A stretch of DNA of 64,000 bases, taken from positions 1 through 64,000 of the forward strand of contig CAWKCP010000009.1 of NCBI GenBank assembly GCA_963848115.1. Reading direction: 5' to 3'. The notes below the pieces were generated by a model that saw only the letters and a program-made list of their open reading frames with translations, ran no database searches and was not told the DNA's origin. The position numbers and the translations under genes are program-made. The stretch is from JAWKOK01 sp963848115 (GTDB taxonomy: Bacteria > Chloroflexota > Anaerolineae > Caldilineales > Caldilineaceae). Of this stretch, positions 9,565-18,719 are shown piece after piece; the stretch's first letter is position 1; each line of letters opens with the position of its first letter.

Positions 9565-11064
9565 ATGCTTCCAGAACAGCCCGCACATTATTTCTGATCA
9601 TGACCGACCAGCAGCGCTTCGACACGATCGCCGGCTGGGGCTATGACTACATGATCACGCCCAACATGGATCGCATTGCGAACGAGGGTGTTTCATTTCG
9701 ACAGGCCTATTGCCCCGGCGCAACCTGCATTGCCAGCCGCGCCGCCATCTTCACCGGCATGTACGCCCACAATACCGGCGCTTACAGCTTCGACCATTGG
9801 GCCGATCAGCGCAACTGGGTGCAGGACCTGGCCGACAACGGCTACTGGTGCGTCAACATCGGCAAGATGCACTTCAGCCCACGTGATGTGCCTGGCGGCT
9901 TCCACGAACGAATCATTGTCGAGAATCCGACCAATCGGACCCATGCCATGGGCGGAGCCGACGACGACTGGGGGCGCTATTTAAGTTTCCATGGTCAGAC
10001 GCGACCCAACGACCGCACCTCAACCGATCCCGACTGGCTGGAGAAGCATCAGGGTGTGCCCTGGCATCTGGAGGAGCGCTTCCACAGCGACGTCTTCATC
10101 GGCGATTCGGCCGTCGCCTGGATCGACAACTATCAGGGCGACAAGCCACTCTTCCTCCAGGTCGGCCTGACCGGCCCCCATGAGCCGTGGGATCCATTGC
10201 CGCGCCATCTCAAACTGTACCAAGACAAGGAGATGCCGCCACGCTATCTCAAGGAAGGAGAGTTGGCCGAGAAGCCGCCACAGCATCAGGCCCATCTCGA
10301 GTTTCACGCCAACACAGGACATGAGTCTCAGATCGACCTGCGCAGCGCGTCCGACGACGAGATCGCGGAGATGAAACGACACTATTTTGCCAAGATCACC
10401 ACCGTGGATGAACAGGTCGGACGCGTGCTGGACTCGCTGGAGGCGCGAGGCTGGCTGGAGAACAGCCTGCTCATCTTCTGCTCGGATCACGGCGAGATGT
10501 TGGGCGACCACGGCCTGGCCTACAAATGGCTCATGTACGATCCCATCGTGCACATCCCGCTGATCATCCGTCACCCCGGCTCCGTGGGTGCGCCTTGCGA
10601 GGTCACCGATTTGGTCTCGCTGATGGATCTGGGCCCGACGATTCTGGATGCGGCCGGTGTTGACGTGCCCACCAACCTGGAAGGTCGTTCACTTCTGCCC
10701 TACCTGAACGATGAGGCCATTCAGCCGCGTGAAGTTTGTCTTTTGCGAGGACAACTACCAGATCATGATGCGCTCCAAGACCCACAAGCTGGTCTACTAC
10801 ATCGGCCAGGAACAGGGGGAACTCTACGATCTGGTTGCCGATCCACATGAGTTGGACAACCTGTGGACCCTGTCTGAGCACGAGTCGCTCAAGAATGAAC
10901 TGATTTCGTGCCTTTTGGCCTGGTTCACCAGCAGCACCTATTGGAACGCCGGCTATCGCCAGAACCGTCGACCACACTATCGTCTACGCTGGCCCGGTGA
11001 GGGCGATGCGCACCTGCACGGCGGCGGCCAGAACATGCAGTCCAAAGGCGATCAAGTATTCTAA
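9565..11064 (+). pseudogene. Type I (formylglycine) sulfatase, two frameshifts
   Basis: This arylsulfatase/alkaline phosphatase superfamily enzyme hydrolyses sulfate esters. The N-terminus shows MTDQQRFDTIAGWGYD and NMDRIA with metal-binding Asp. The modification motif is TCIASRAAIFTG, a CxAxR form of the usual CxPxR, whose Cys is converted to formylglycine. Later come IGKMHF and CSDHGEMLGDHG. Two shifts break it. ATG 9565 is out of frame by one missing base, and adding a C at the CCC near 9581 gives MLPEQPRTLFLIMTDQQ. One extra base near 10730 separates IQPRE from VFCEDNYQ. Repaired length is 499 residues, the same as the sulfatase at 39821. No export signal is seen. The CoA-transferase gene follows after 21 bp. 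Confidence 0.82.
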
Positions 11065-11085
11065 ATTATCACGAGGAGAACGACC

Positions 11086-12288
11086 ATGTCCGACCAACCG
11101 GCGGCCCTCCAGGGCGTCCGCATACTCGATTTCAGTCATGTTTTTCAAGGGCCTGTGGCCACTCAGCTGCTGGCCGACTACGGGGCCGACGTGATCAAGG
11201 TGGAGCGGCCCGGCTCGGGCGACTGGAGCCGCAGTTGGGGGCCCTTCATCGAGGGTGTCAGCATGCCCTTTGCCGGGCTGAACCGCAACAAACGCAGCAT
11301 CACCGTCAACACCAAGGACCCGGCGGGCAAGGAGATCATCTTCCAACTGGTCAAGAGCGCAGACGTGCTCGTCCACAACTTCCGCGGCGGCGTCATGGAG
11401 AAGCTGGGTTTGGGCTATGAAGATCTAAAGGTCATCAACCCGCGCCTGATCTACGCTGCCTCCAGCGGCTGGGGCGATCACGGACCCTATGTCGAGCGAG
11501 GCCGGGGCGGCCACGATCTCATGGCGCGTGCCGAGGCCGGGTGGTTCTACCAGGCCGATGAGGATACGCCGCCGGTGCCGGCCGGCATCTCGGTCGACTA
11601 TCCGGCCGGCCTGATGTTGGCCCAGGGCATCCTGTTGGCGCTGCTGGCGCGTGGCCAGACCGGAGAAGGCCAGTATGTCTCGACCGATCTGCTCAGCGTA
11701 TCGTTTCATGCCAACACGTGGGATGGCGCCACTGAACTCAATCGAGATCGACTGGGCGCTGCAGACGGCGTCGGCGATACCGAAGCGGCCATCAACAAGT
11801 CGTTCAAGACTGCTGACGGCTGGATCGAGGTTTCGCCGGTCTTTTCGCAGAATTCGTTGCGGGACATCTCGACGGCCATCGGGCTGGGCGACCTCTCCGA
11901 GGATCCGCGTTTTGCCACGCCGACCGATCAGTTGGTCAACAAGGATGCCATGAACGCCGCGCTCTCGGCCCGCTTCGAAGAGCGCAGCACAGACGAGTGG
12001 ATCGCCGATCTGGAACCGCAAGGCGTGCTCTGTGCCAAGATTCGCACCTTTGCCGAGGCCGCAGAGGATCCGCAGTTGCAGGCCAACAAAATGGTGGTCG
12101 AGATGGAGCATCCGGCAGCCGGCACACTGCGCCTGCTGGGTACGCCGGCTCGCCTGCACAGCACGCCGCCGACCCTACGCTTGCCGCCTTCGGATCTCGG
12201 TGAGCATAATCGGGAGATCCTGAACGAACTGGGGTACTCGCCGGAACAGATTGATGACTTGGTCGAGAAGCGCGTCATCGGCACGTAG
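11086..12288 (+). CDS. CaiB/BaiF (class III) CoA-transferase
   Basis: The 400-residue protein moves CoA between carboxylic acids, as in formyl-CoA or carnitinyl-CoA transferases. It starts with the family pattern LQGVRILDFSHVFQGPVATQLLADYGADVIKVERPG and has the internal FRGGVMEKLGLGY. The probable catalytic aspartate is D144 in RGRGGHDLMARAEAG, matching Asp169 of formyl-CoA transferase. An ACGAGGAGAA ribosome site precedes ATG 11086. It follows the sulfatase closely on the same strand, so they likely form an operon. The acid it activates is unknown; pairing with a sulfatase suggests catabolism of a desulfated acidic compound (inference). Confidence 0.9.
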   Translation: MSDQPAALQGVRILDFSHVFQGPVATQLLADYGADVIKVERPGSGDWSRSWGPFIEGVSMPFAGLNRNKRSITVNTKDPAGKEIIFQLVKSADVLVHNFRGGVMEKLGLGYEDLKVINPRLIYAASSGWGDHGPYVERGRGGHDLMARAEAGWFYQADEDTPPVPAGISVDYPAGLMLAQGILLALLARGQTGEGQYVSTDLLSVSFHANTWDGATELNRDRLGAADGVGDTEAAINKSFKTADGWIEVSPVFSQNSLRDISTAIGLGDLSEDPRFATPTDQLVNKDAMNAALSARFEERSTDEWIADLEPQGVLCAKIRTFAEAAEDPQLQANKMVVEMEHPAAGTLRLLGTPARLHSTPPTLRLPPSDLGEHNREILNELGYSPEQIDDLVEKRVIGT

Positions 12289-12355
12289 GAATCTGTCGGC
12301 GCTCCTTCTTCTCGATTGTGCAATACGCATCTGCCGTCATCTTCTGTCGCACCCG

Positions 12356-12880
12356 TCAGTCAACGGCGATCCGTTTGGTAAAGCAGATGACCAAGTCATC
12401 GTCAAAACGGTACCTTTTGCCCTGGACGACCGGCTCATCCCTGTAGTGGACGCCTCGTCCATCCAAGATGTAGCCCAGCTTTGAGTAGAGCCGCTGAGCG
12501 TTGTTGTAGCCGGGGTGCAGACCCACGCCGATACCGATTTCGTCGTATTTCTCAGCCGTCAACGTCTCACAAGCCTCGATCAAAGCTGTCCCGATCCCCT
12601 GTTTTCGATATGTCGGCAGCACGTTAAGATCCTGGATCTCAGGGATGCCCAGCGTTTGAAAACCGGGATAGTCTGGCCGCCAGACAAGCTTCACGTGGCC
12701 GATGTACTGATCGGGTTCATGGGCAACGAAGAAGGTGATATCGCCGGACTGCTGTTGTGCGAAGCATGAGTGGAAGTAGCCGTCGGGCTTGGTCCAGCCG
12801 ATCTGATGGTACTGGGCTTCGCACACCTCGGCGAGAGTTGGATCGATGCGGTCGATTCGCACTGTCATAGGTGTTTTCAT
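12356..12880 (-). CDS. GNAT-family N-acetyltransferase
   Basis: The 174-residue protein has the GNAT fold. The acetyl-CoA pyrophosphate-binding motif is RKQGIGTALIEACE at about residues 92-105, preceded by the beta-4 strand IQDLNVLPTY and followed by NNAQRLYSKLGY, the usual motif B. It would acetylate an amine on a small molecule or protein, but the substrate cannot be predicted. It ends 67 bp from the CoA-transferase stop in convergent orientation and is probably transcribed alone. Confidence 0.88.
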   Translation of the reverse strand: MKTPMTVRIDRIDPTLAEVCEAQYHQIGWTKPDGYFHSCFAQQQSGDITFFVAHEPDQYIGHVKLVWRPDYPGFQTLGIPEIQDLNVLPTYRKQGIGTALIEACETLTAEKYDEIGIGVGLHPGYNNAQRLYSKLGYILDGRGVHYRDEPVVQGKRYRFDDDLVICFTKRIAVD

Positions 12881-12936
12881 GGAGTACCATTTACAGTCGG
12901 CTCTATTTTTGGATCGTCCAGAACCTATTGGGCAGT

Positions 12937-13185
12937 CTATGGTCTTTTCGCCATTTCATCATATTCCTCTGGTTCGACGTCAGGCACTTCGGCTAGAGCC
13001 GCTTCGTAGCGCTCGCGACTTCCCCGAGAGGCACGTTCGTCCAGGTATTGCTCTGTCAACAAAGCCGACATTTTTTCAGCCACTGCGGTGATCACGAACT
13101 GATTGATTGAGATACCCTCTTGTTGAGCAATATCCTTGATGCCCTTATGTAGTGATTCCGGCAATCGAACGCTCATTGTGGTCAT
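12937..13185 (-). CDS. Ribbon-helix-helix antitoxin (HicB/CopG-like)
   Basis: The 82-residue protein starts MTTMSVRLPESLHKGIKDIA, a short N-terminal strand followed by two helices (EGISINQFVITAVAEKM) as in ribbon-helix-helix DNA-binding antitoxins. The C-terminal tail is acidic (EVPDVEPEEYDEM), probably the toxin-neutralising part. Its ATG at 13185 overlaps the toxin gene's stop codon by four bases (ATGA), so translation is coupled. The frame is open upstream inside the toxin gene, but the RHH start fixes ATG 13185. It probably represses its own operon. Confidence 0.85.
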   Translation of the reverse strand: MTTMSVRLPESLHKGIKDIAQQEGISINQFVITAVAEKMSALLTEQYLDERASRGSRERYEAALAEVPDVEPEEYDEMAKRP

Positions 13186-13610
13186 TGGTTCAGTCCTCGC
13201 TCTACCAAAAACTCTCCAGGCGTCAGCACTTGTAGATCGAACTTCTCTGCACCACGAAAATCCTTCACGTTGTGCGTGATGATATACTCGCACTCTGCCT
13301 TCACCGCTAGCTCCAACACCATGTCATCTTTCGGATCTCGTAGAAATGGTCTCCACAAATAGAAGATCTGATGTTGCCTTCCGACTAAACAAAAGTAGTC
13401 GATCAATGCGTCGACAGCCCCTTGTGACACCAGAAGTCCTAAATATTGCCGCGACAAGACATCTTCATATTCCATCACCAGCGGTACTGATACGTTAACT
13501 TCAAAGTAACCCCTGCCGACAAATTCGAGCAGACGATACGATGCCCCTCTACGGGATCGGAGACCCGATACGAGCACGTTTGTGTCGACAACAACCTGTG
13601 GAACCCTCAT
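13182..13610 (-). CDS. PIN-domain toxin of a toxin-antitoxin pair
   Basis: The 142-residue PIN protein is a likely Mg-dependent ribonuclease. The conserved acidic residues are visible: D in VVVDTNVLVSGL near residue 9, E in VMEYEDVL, D in LRDPKDDMVLELAV and D in ITHNVKDF. This layout is typical of the PIN family toxins classed as putative toxin-antitoxin component (COG1569), rather than classical VapC. It is the first gene of the pair, the reverse of the usual antitoxin-first order, and it overlaps the antitoxin gene by four bases. The intact active site suggests a functional module. Confidence 0.88.
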   Translation of the reverse strand: MRVPQVVVDTNVLVSGLRSRRGASYRLLEFVGRGYFEVNVSVPLVMEYEDVLSRQYLGLLVSQGAVDALIDYFCLVGRQHQIFYLWRPFLRDPKDDMVLELAVKAECEYIITHNVKDFRGAEKFDLQVLTPGEFLVERGLNQ

Positions 13611-13680
13611 GGCTTGGTATTGTATATGCCACCACCTATCTTGTCAATAGGGAAATCTTGTTTGGACAACGCAGATCAAC

Positions 13681-13797
13681 TAAGGCCGTTCCAAGAAATT
13701 GAATCCCTCGAACGTCCCCGGCACTGGCCAAACGTACTCTGGTCAGCGCGGGTTTGCGTGGCCAATGCCGGGGACGTGAAATCTAGGATCGGCCTTA
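13681..13797. repeat. Imperfect palindrome with CGTCCCCGGCA arms
   Basis: The inner arms at 13713-13730 (CGTCCCCGGCACTGGCCA) and 13759-13776 pair over 18 bases with one mismatch. The outer arms TAAGGCCGTTCC (13681-13692) and GGATCGGCCTTA (13786-13797) also pair with one mismatch. The right end covers the stop codon of the enolase-superfamily gene. It is related in sequence to the hairpin at 18909-18970. It could act as a transcription terminator or be a REP-like element. Confidence 0.65.
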
Positions 13798-14976
13798 ATC
13801 TCGCTCGACATTCAAACCATAGTGTCCTTCGACATGCGGGTACTTTTCCGCCACGTTCTCGGCCAGATCAACGCCAAACCCTGGCTTGTCGGGCAGGACC
13901 AGCCAGCCGTCCTCGATGGCCGGCTTCTCAGCCAACATGCCCCATTGTAGCGGCCCCTGGATCAAGCAAAGTTCAACTTTGTTCTGGACGCGCCCGGCTT
14001 GCGAAGGCTTGCTTGCCGCATTGGGCAACCCGGCTACCACATGGGCGTGGGCCATACACATGAGCCCATTGTGCCAACTGTGGGGACAGAGGTCGACGCC
14101 GTAGTGGTCGGCCATCTCGGCGATGCGCAACAGCTCGGTGATGCCGCAGACACCGGCATCTGGCTGGACGACACCGTAGGCTCGCTTCTCCAGGTAAGGG
14201 CGGAAGCGTTCCAGCGTGGTGTACTGCTCGCCGCCGGTGATGGGTAGATCCACAGCCGCATTGAGCCTGGCGTAGGCGTCAATGTCGTCCTGTGGGATCG
14301 GCTCCTCGAACCAGACGAAGTCCAGGCGGTCCAGTTCTCTGGCGATCTCCAGCGCCTCGTCTTCGGTCAGGCGCTGGTTGCCGTCTAGCATGAGGTCCAT
14401 GCGTCCATCGACTTCCTGCACCAGCTCACGCACCAGGCCCAGGAAACGATCCACGGTCACGCCATCCCACGACCACTCGGTGCCGATGCGAAACTTGAGC
14501 GCGGTGTAGCCCTCATCGACGTAGCCCAGCGCCTCTTCGATCAACTGATGCGGACTGTCGCGCCAGTCGTAGCGGCAGCCGCTGGAGGCATAGAGGCGAA
14601 CCTTGTCGATGGGACTGGCGGCCAGCAGTTCGCTGGTGCGTTTGCCCTCGATCTTGCCGCGCAGATCCCAGAGCGCGCAGTCGATGCCGGCAACTGCTGC
14701 ATCGTGGGGTCTTCCACGGTCGTTGGGATGGGGCACAATCGACGGATCGCGCGGATCCTTGCCGATGAGCAACGGACTGAGCCACTCGACCCAGCTGGCG
14801 ATGCGCAGTGGCCAACCATAGGCGCTGGCCTCGCCGATGCCGACAAGCCCTTCGTCGGTGTGGATTCTGACCACAGCACAGTCCGCTTTGATGGTGCGAT
14901 AGCGTGAAGTGATCCACTGCCGTTCCGGCTCGTGCATGCGCGTCAAGCAGATGGTTTCGAGCTTGGTGATCTTCAT
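13795..14976 (-). CDS. Enolase-superfamily (mandelate racemase-like) sugar acid dehydratase
   Basis: The 393-residue protein has the capping domain and the TIM barrel of the mandelate racemase subgroup, which abstracts the proton alpha to a carboxylate. Metal ligands are D198 (MLDGN), E224 (WFEEP) and E250 (TGGEQ). The general bases are K161/R163 in LKFRIG and H299 in PHSWHNG; Arg in place of the second Lys of KxK suggests a dehydratase rather than a racemase. ATG 14976 gives the standard MKITKLETI start. It is the last gene of the sugar transporter operon (15116-18719), so it probably acts on an imported acid sugar. The substrate is unknown. Confidence 0.85.
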   Translation of the reverse strand: MKITKLETICLTRMHEPERQWITSRYRTIKADCAVVRIHTDEGLVGIGEASAYGWPLRIASWVEWLSPLLIGKDPRDPSIVPHPNDRGRPHDAAVAGIDCALWDLRGKIEGKRTSELLAASPIDKVRLYASSGCRYDWRDSPHQLIEEALGYVDEGYTALKFRIGTEWSWDGVTVDRFLGLVRELVQEVDGRMDLMLDGNQRLTEDEALEIARELDRLDFVWFEEPIPQDDIDAYARLNAAVDLPITGGEQYTTLERFRPYLEKRAYGVVQPDAGVCGITELLRIAEMADHYGVDLCPHSWHNGLMCMAHAHVVAGLPNAASKPSQAGRVQNKVELCLIQGPLQWGMLAEKPAIEDGWLVLPDKPGFGVDLAENVAEKYPHVEGHYGLNVERD

Positions 14977-15003
14977 ATTGATGGCTCCATACAAAAAGAT
15001 AGA

Positions 15004-15085
15004 CCGCGGGTTTTGCGGATTTGGCGGATCCACACGGATTTTTATGTAATCCGGCTTTTGTCCGCTGAATCCGCGTCATCCGCGG
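15004..15085. repeat. GCGGAT/ATCCGC word repeats between operon genes
   Basis: The stretch begins and ends with CCGCGG and contains GCGGATTTGGCGGATCC and, further on, CCGCTGAATCCGCGTCATCC, a loose inverted repeat of GCGGAT words. It is non-coding and sits between the binding-protein gene and the enolase-type gene. It may form an RNA hairpin that lowers downstream expression. Similar words occur at 34361-34395. Confidence 0.45.
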
Positions 15086-15115
15086 CCTATTGGCTTTTAC
15101 TCTAATCGATAGACT

Positions 15116-16639
15116 CTACTCGTTGGAGGCCTTCCACTCCTGAAGTTGGCGGGCGACCTCGTCGAGGATGGTCTGTGCGCCGGCTTCGTTTAGCTTCTCC
15201 AGTGCCTCTGGAGCTGCCTCATCAAAGGAGACCCAGCCGTTGTAGATGGGCTTGACCAGTTCATCCCAGACGGCAGTGGTCTGGGCGATCTCGGTCTTGA
15301 TCGGTTCGCGATCGACCACAAAGCCCAGGGCCTGTGATGGATAGGCCGTGTCGTTCATCACCTTGGTTGCTTCCCACGCGCCTACCTGTGCAGGGTCACG
15401 GTAGTAGGCATTGAACTGGTTGCCGAACATCCAGTCCGTGTTGGGTGCGTAGCCGCTAGACTCAGCTGTCATTCCTTCGGGATAGGTCATAACCTGATTG
15501 GCTTCATCTTCCCAGACCCAGTGGGTACCCTGGATGCCTCGCGAGAGCAGGTTGTAGACCTCAGCGTCGGTGTTAAGCAGTTCGAGCACCTGCATGGCCT
15601 CTTCCGGATGCTTGGAGGTGGCGCAGATGGCATTCAGTGTGGCGGTGGCGCCGGCCGTATCCAGAATAAGCGGATCGGTCAGATTTTTGCTTTCGAAATC
15701 ATAGCCATACATGTTCTTCATCTCGACATCATTGCCTGGCTTTTCGACATGATAGCCCATGGCGAAGAGACCAGCCGAGAAGGCGGCTCGCGCCTCATCC
15801 TGCGACGTCGGCTCCTTGGGGAAGAACCCTTCATCATACCAACGCTTGGTCAGATCGGCAGCAGCCTTAAATTCATCTGTCTCCAATACATTGACCGGGG
15901 TCAGGCTTTCGTCATCGGCATACATGCCCATGAAGGCAATGCCGTCATCCAAGGGATCAAAGCCCCAGTACTGATCGCGCCAGAGGCTGGCTCCTACATT
16001 GCGATCGTCGCCGTAGACGGGCGTGATACCCTCGCCGTCGCGCACGGCTGTCAGCCACGGTTCCATATCTTCGAATTTGGTCACGTCATCCAGACTAAAA
16101 TCGTACTTCTCGAGCAGGTCGACGCGTGGATGGACGCCCCAGGGTTTGGGGAAGATCTGTTGATTGATGACGCCGTATATGGTGCCGTTGACACGGGCAG
16201 CGTTCCAGGTTGCCTCAGGCATGCTGGCCCAAAGCCCTGGCGCGTATTCGGGCAGCAGGTCGTCGAGCGGCGCCAAAGCGCCGTTGGCGACATTGTTGGC
16301 GTAGCTGTTGGTCCAGGGCGCAGTAAAGATGATGTCGCATTCTTCGCCTGCGGCCAAACGCAGTTGCATCTTGTCATTGAAAGCCGCAAAATCGATCGGC
16401 TCCAACGTCAGATCGACGCCGATTTTTTCGTTCATGATCTCATTTAGGGCGTCTTCCACCATCTGCAGGTCGGCCGGGATACCATTGCCGGCATAGGTGT
16501 AGGTCACCGGCACAAGATCGCCGGCAGCTTCGCCACCAGCGGCATCGCCCTCAGGCGCGGCGGCCGGCGGGGCGCAGCCAGCCAGGATGCCGATCAGCAT
16601 CAGGGCAATCAACAAAAATGAAAATCGACTTCTGAACAT
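15116..16639 (-). CDS. ABC sugar transporter substrate-binding lipoprotein
   Basis: The 507-residue protein opens with a lipoprotein signal (hydrophobic stretch, then LAGC with Cys 22). It has the features of family 1 extracellular solute-binding proteins of the LplA/DUF3502 type: large size, an aromatic-rich binding region and ALGFVVDREPIKTEIAQ, the DUF3502-like segment. It would be anchored outside the membrane and deliver an oligosaccharide or sugar derivative to the permeases encoded just upstream. It lies 143 bp after the second permease gene, and the enolase-type enzyme follows in the same direction. No ATPase is encoded locally, so a shared MsiK-like ATPase is likely (inference). Confidence 0.88.
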   Translation of the reverse strand: MFRSRFSFLLIALMLIGILAGCAPPAAAPEGDAAGGEAAGDLVPVTYTYAGNGIPADLQMVEDALNEIMNEKIGVDLTLEPIDFAAFNDKMQLRLAAGEECDIIFTAPWTNSYANNVANGALAPLDDLLPEYAPGLWASMPEATWNAARVNGTIYGVINQQIFPKPWGVHPRVDLLEKYDFSLDDVTKFEDMEPWLTAVRDGEGITPVYGDDRNVGASLWRDQYWGFDPLDDGIAFMGMYADDESLTPVNVLETDEFKAAADLTKRWYDEGFFPKEPTSQDEARAAFSAGLFAMGYHVEKPGNDVEMKNMYGYDFESKNLTDPLILDTAGATATLNAICATSKHPEEAMQVLELLNTDAEVYNLLSRGIQGTHWVWEDEANQVMTYPEGMTAESSGYAPNTDWMFGNQFNAYYRDPAQVGAWEATKVMNDTAYPSQALGFVVDREPIKTEIAQTTAVWDELVKPIYNGWVSFDEAAPEALEKLNEAGAQTILDEVARQLQEWKASNE

Positions 16640-16782
16640 AGTGTCTCCTCCGTGGAAATTGGTTAGACGAGCGATTGAAAAACGTGATGCTTGATTACTT
16701 AATGCATACGTCGGTCTACCTATGGGCTGGTCACGTGGCTACCAATCAACCATTCACAATTATCAATTCACTTAACAATTGA

Positions 16783-17730
16783 TCAGCCTTTCAACCCACC
16801 AATGGTGATGCCGCGTACAAAATACTTCTGCAACAACAGAAAGGCGAAGAGTGCCGGGCCAAATGCCAGCACGGCCATGGCCATGCGCGCAGACTGCATA
16901 GGTATGGCAAGACCGGTGGTTTGCGGATTGGATGCCAGAAACATGATGTTGGTCATCAACACATAAAGTAGATATTGAAGGGGATATAGACCGGGCGAAT
17001 CAATAAAGAGCAACGCCAGAAACCAGTCATTCCAGAAGCGCAGAATATAGAAGAGGCCGATGGTAGCCAGCACTGGCTTGGAGAGCGGAATCACGATCTG
17101 ATAGAAAATGCGCCATTCACCGGCGCCATCGATTCGGCCTGCGTCCAGTAGATCTTTGGGCAGTTGCGCAAATGAGGTACGCAGAATGAGCACATACCAC
17201 GCCGTAACCATGTAGGGCAGTATCAAGGCCAGGATGTTGTCCTTGAGGCCCAGATAGCGTGTGACCACAATATAGAATGGGACCATACCGCCGTTGAAGA
17301 GCAGCGTGAAGAAGACGAAAAATGAGATCGGCGTGCGGAATTTGTAATCCTTGCGCGAAATGGCGTACGCCAGCAACGAAGAGATGAATAGACCGCCAAA
17401 GGTGCCAAAGGCCGTGACAAAGATGGTCACAGCATAGGCCCGCAAAATCTGGCTCGGATTTTGCAGAATGTAGGTGTAGGCGCTGGTAGTAAAGCCGACC
17501 GGCAACAGGCTGTAGCCTTCAAGCGCCAGCGACTTTTCGTCCGAAAGCGAAATGGAGATGACCAAGACCATGGGGATGATACAGGCAAGGCCAACTACGA
17601 TCAGAATGGCATGGACCGACAGCTTTCCCCAGGAGCGCTTGGCCCGTCTGACGCTCCGGGTCTTTGCAGGCTCGACCGTTTTTGGCTGAATATCTTGTGC
17701 ACTAGTTGACATGACGTGAACATACCTCAA
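16783..17730 (-). CDS. ABC sugar transporter permease (LplC/MalG type)
   Basis: The 315-residue membrane protein has about six transmembrane segments. The cytoplasmic EAA loop reads LLDAGRIDGAGEWRIFYQIVIPLSKPVLA, a good match to the consensus that docks on the ATPase. The end FVRGITIGGLKG is typical of MalG/LplC permeases. The N-terminus has a basic cytoplasmic extension (AKTRSVRRAKRSWGK). The true start may be ATG 17712 (MSTSAQ), preceded in the annotated frame by MRYVHV. It pairs with the permease at 17757. Confidence 0.9.
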   Translation of the reverse strand: MRYVHVMSTSAQDIQPKTVEPAKTRSVRRAKRSWGKLSVHAILIVVGLACIIPMVLVISISLSDEKSLALEGYSLLPVGFTTSAYTYILQNPSQILRAYAVTIFVTAFGTFGGLFISSLLAYAISRKDYKFRTPISFFVFFTLLFNGGMVPFYIVVTRYLGLKDNILALILPYMVTAWYVLILRTSFAQLPKDLLDAGRIDGAGEWRIFYQIVIPLSKPVLATIGLFYILRFWNDWFLALLFIDSPGLYPLQYLLYVLMTNIMFLASNPQTTGLAIPMQSARMAMAVLAFGPALFAFLLLQKYFVRGITIGGLKG

Positions 17731-17756
17731 GGATTGATTGACCTACACCCTTCGCA

Positions 17757-18719
17757 TCAGAAAAGCGCATCCTCTGGGTTGACTCTGCGCACAATCCAGT
17801 TGGCCAGGATCACCATGACAAAACCCACGAATGATTGATAGAAGCCGGCTGCAGCGGCCATGCTGATGTCACCCAATTGAACCAAGGATCGATAGACAAA
17901 TGTGTCGATGACATCCGTCGTGCTGTAGAGCATGGGATTGTCGCGCGGCACAAAGAAGAAGAGTCCAAAATCGGCGTTAAAGATACGGCCAATGGCCAGC
18001 AACACCAGGATGATGATCAGCGGCAAAATCAGCGGCAGCGTAATGTAGCGGATCTGATGCCACTTGGTGGCCCCGTCGATCTTAGCTGCTTCATAGTAGG
18101 TCGTGTCGATGCTCAGTATACCGGCCAGGTAGATGATGCTGCCGAAGCCGACGCCGTTCCATAGGTTGGCCAAGGCCAAAATAAAGGGCCAATACTCGGG
18201 CGAACGATACCAGGAGATCGATTCTCCCCCAGCCGCCACGACCATTCGATTGGCCATGCCGGCCTCGCCGTTGAGAAAGGCAAAGACGAAGTAGCTGACA
18301 ATGACCCAAGAGATGAAGTAGGGGAAGAAAAGCATGGTCTGATAGTACTTGCTCATTCGGCTCGTGTAGATCTCATTGAGCAGAAGCGCAATGGTCAACG
18401 ACGCGATGTTACCGACCACAATGAAGATGCTGTTCATCACCAGCGTGTTACGCGTGATGCGCCAGGCTGTATCGGTGCCGAAGAGGAAGCGGAAATTATC
18501 GAAACCGACCCAGGCGCTGCCGAAAATGCCGTCAACGAAGCGATAGTCTTTGAAGGCGATAACCAGCCCAAACATGGGTAGATAGGCGAAGACGAGCAGG
18601 AAGAGCATACCGGGCAAGGCCATGGTCGTCAGCGCAAAATTGGTGTGAAAATCCCGTTGGCTGCCGTACCAACGGCGTCGCGGCTGAGATGCAGATCGCG
18701 GTTGAGGAGTGGATTGCAT
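17757..18719 (-). CDS. ABC sugar transporter permease (LplB/MalF type)
   Basis: The 320-residue membrane protein has about six transmembrane helices and a basic N-terminal tail. Its EAA loop is YYEAAKIDGATKWHQIRYITLPLILP, the hallmark of binding-protein-dependent permeases. LplB-like sequence at the front includes LLVFAYLPMFGLVIAFKDY. It is the first gene of the operon 18719 to 13795, 26 bp ahead of the second permease. The 450-bp gap upstream must contain the operon promoter, although I could not identify a convincing one. Confidence 0.9.
   Translation of the reverse strand: MQSTPQPRSASQPRRRWYGSQRDFHTNFALTTMALPGMLFLLVFAYLPMFGLVIAFKDYRFVDGIFGSAWVGFDNFRFLFGTDTAWRITRNTLVMNSIFIVVGNIASLTIALLLNEIYTSRMSKYYQTMLFFPYFISWVIVSYFVFAFLNGEAGMANRMVVAAGGESISWYRSPEYWPFILALANLWNGVGFGSIIYLAGILSIDTTYYEAAKIDGATKWHQIRYITLPLILPLIIILVLLAIGRIFNADFGLFFFVPRDNPMLYSTTDVIDTFVYRSLVQLGDISMAAAAGFYQSFVGFVMVILANWIVRRVNPEDALF

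Noticed and set aside
9600..10850. ATG 9600 as true start of the first sulfatase
   Set aside because: It would remove the first strand of the fold; codons upstream encode LFLI in frame, so a shifted start at 9565 is more likely.
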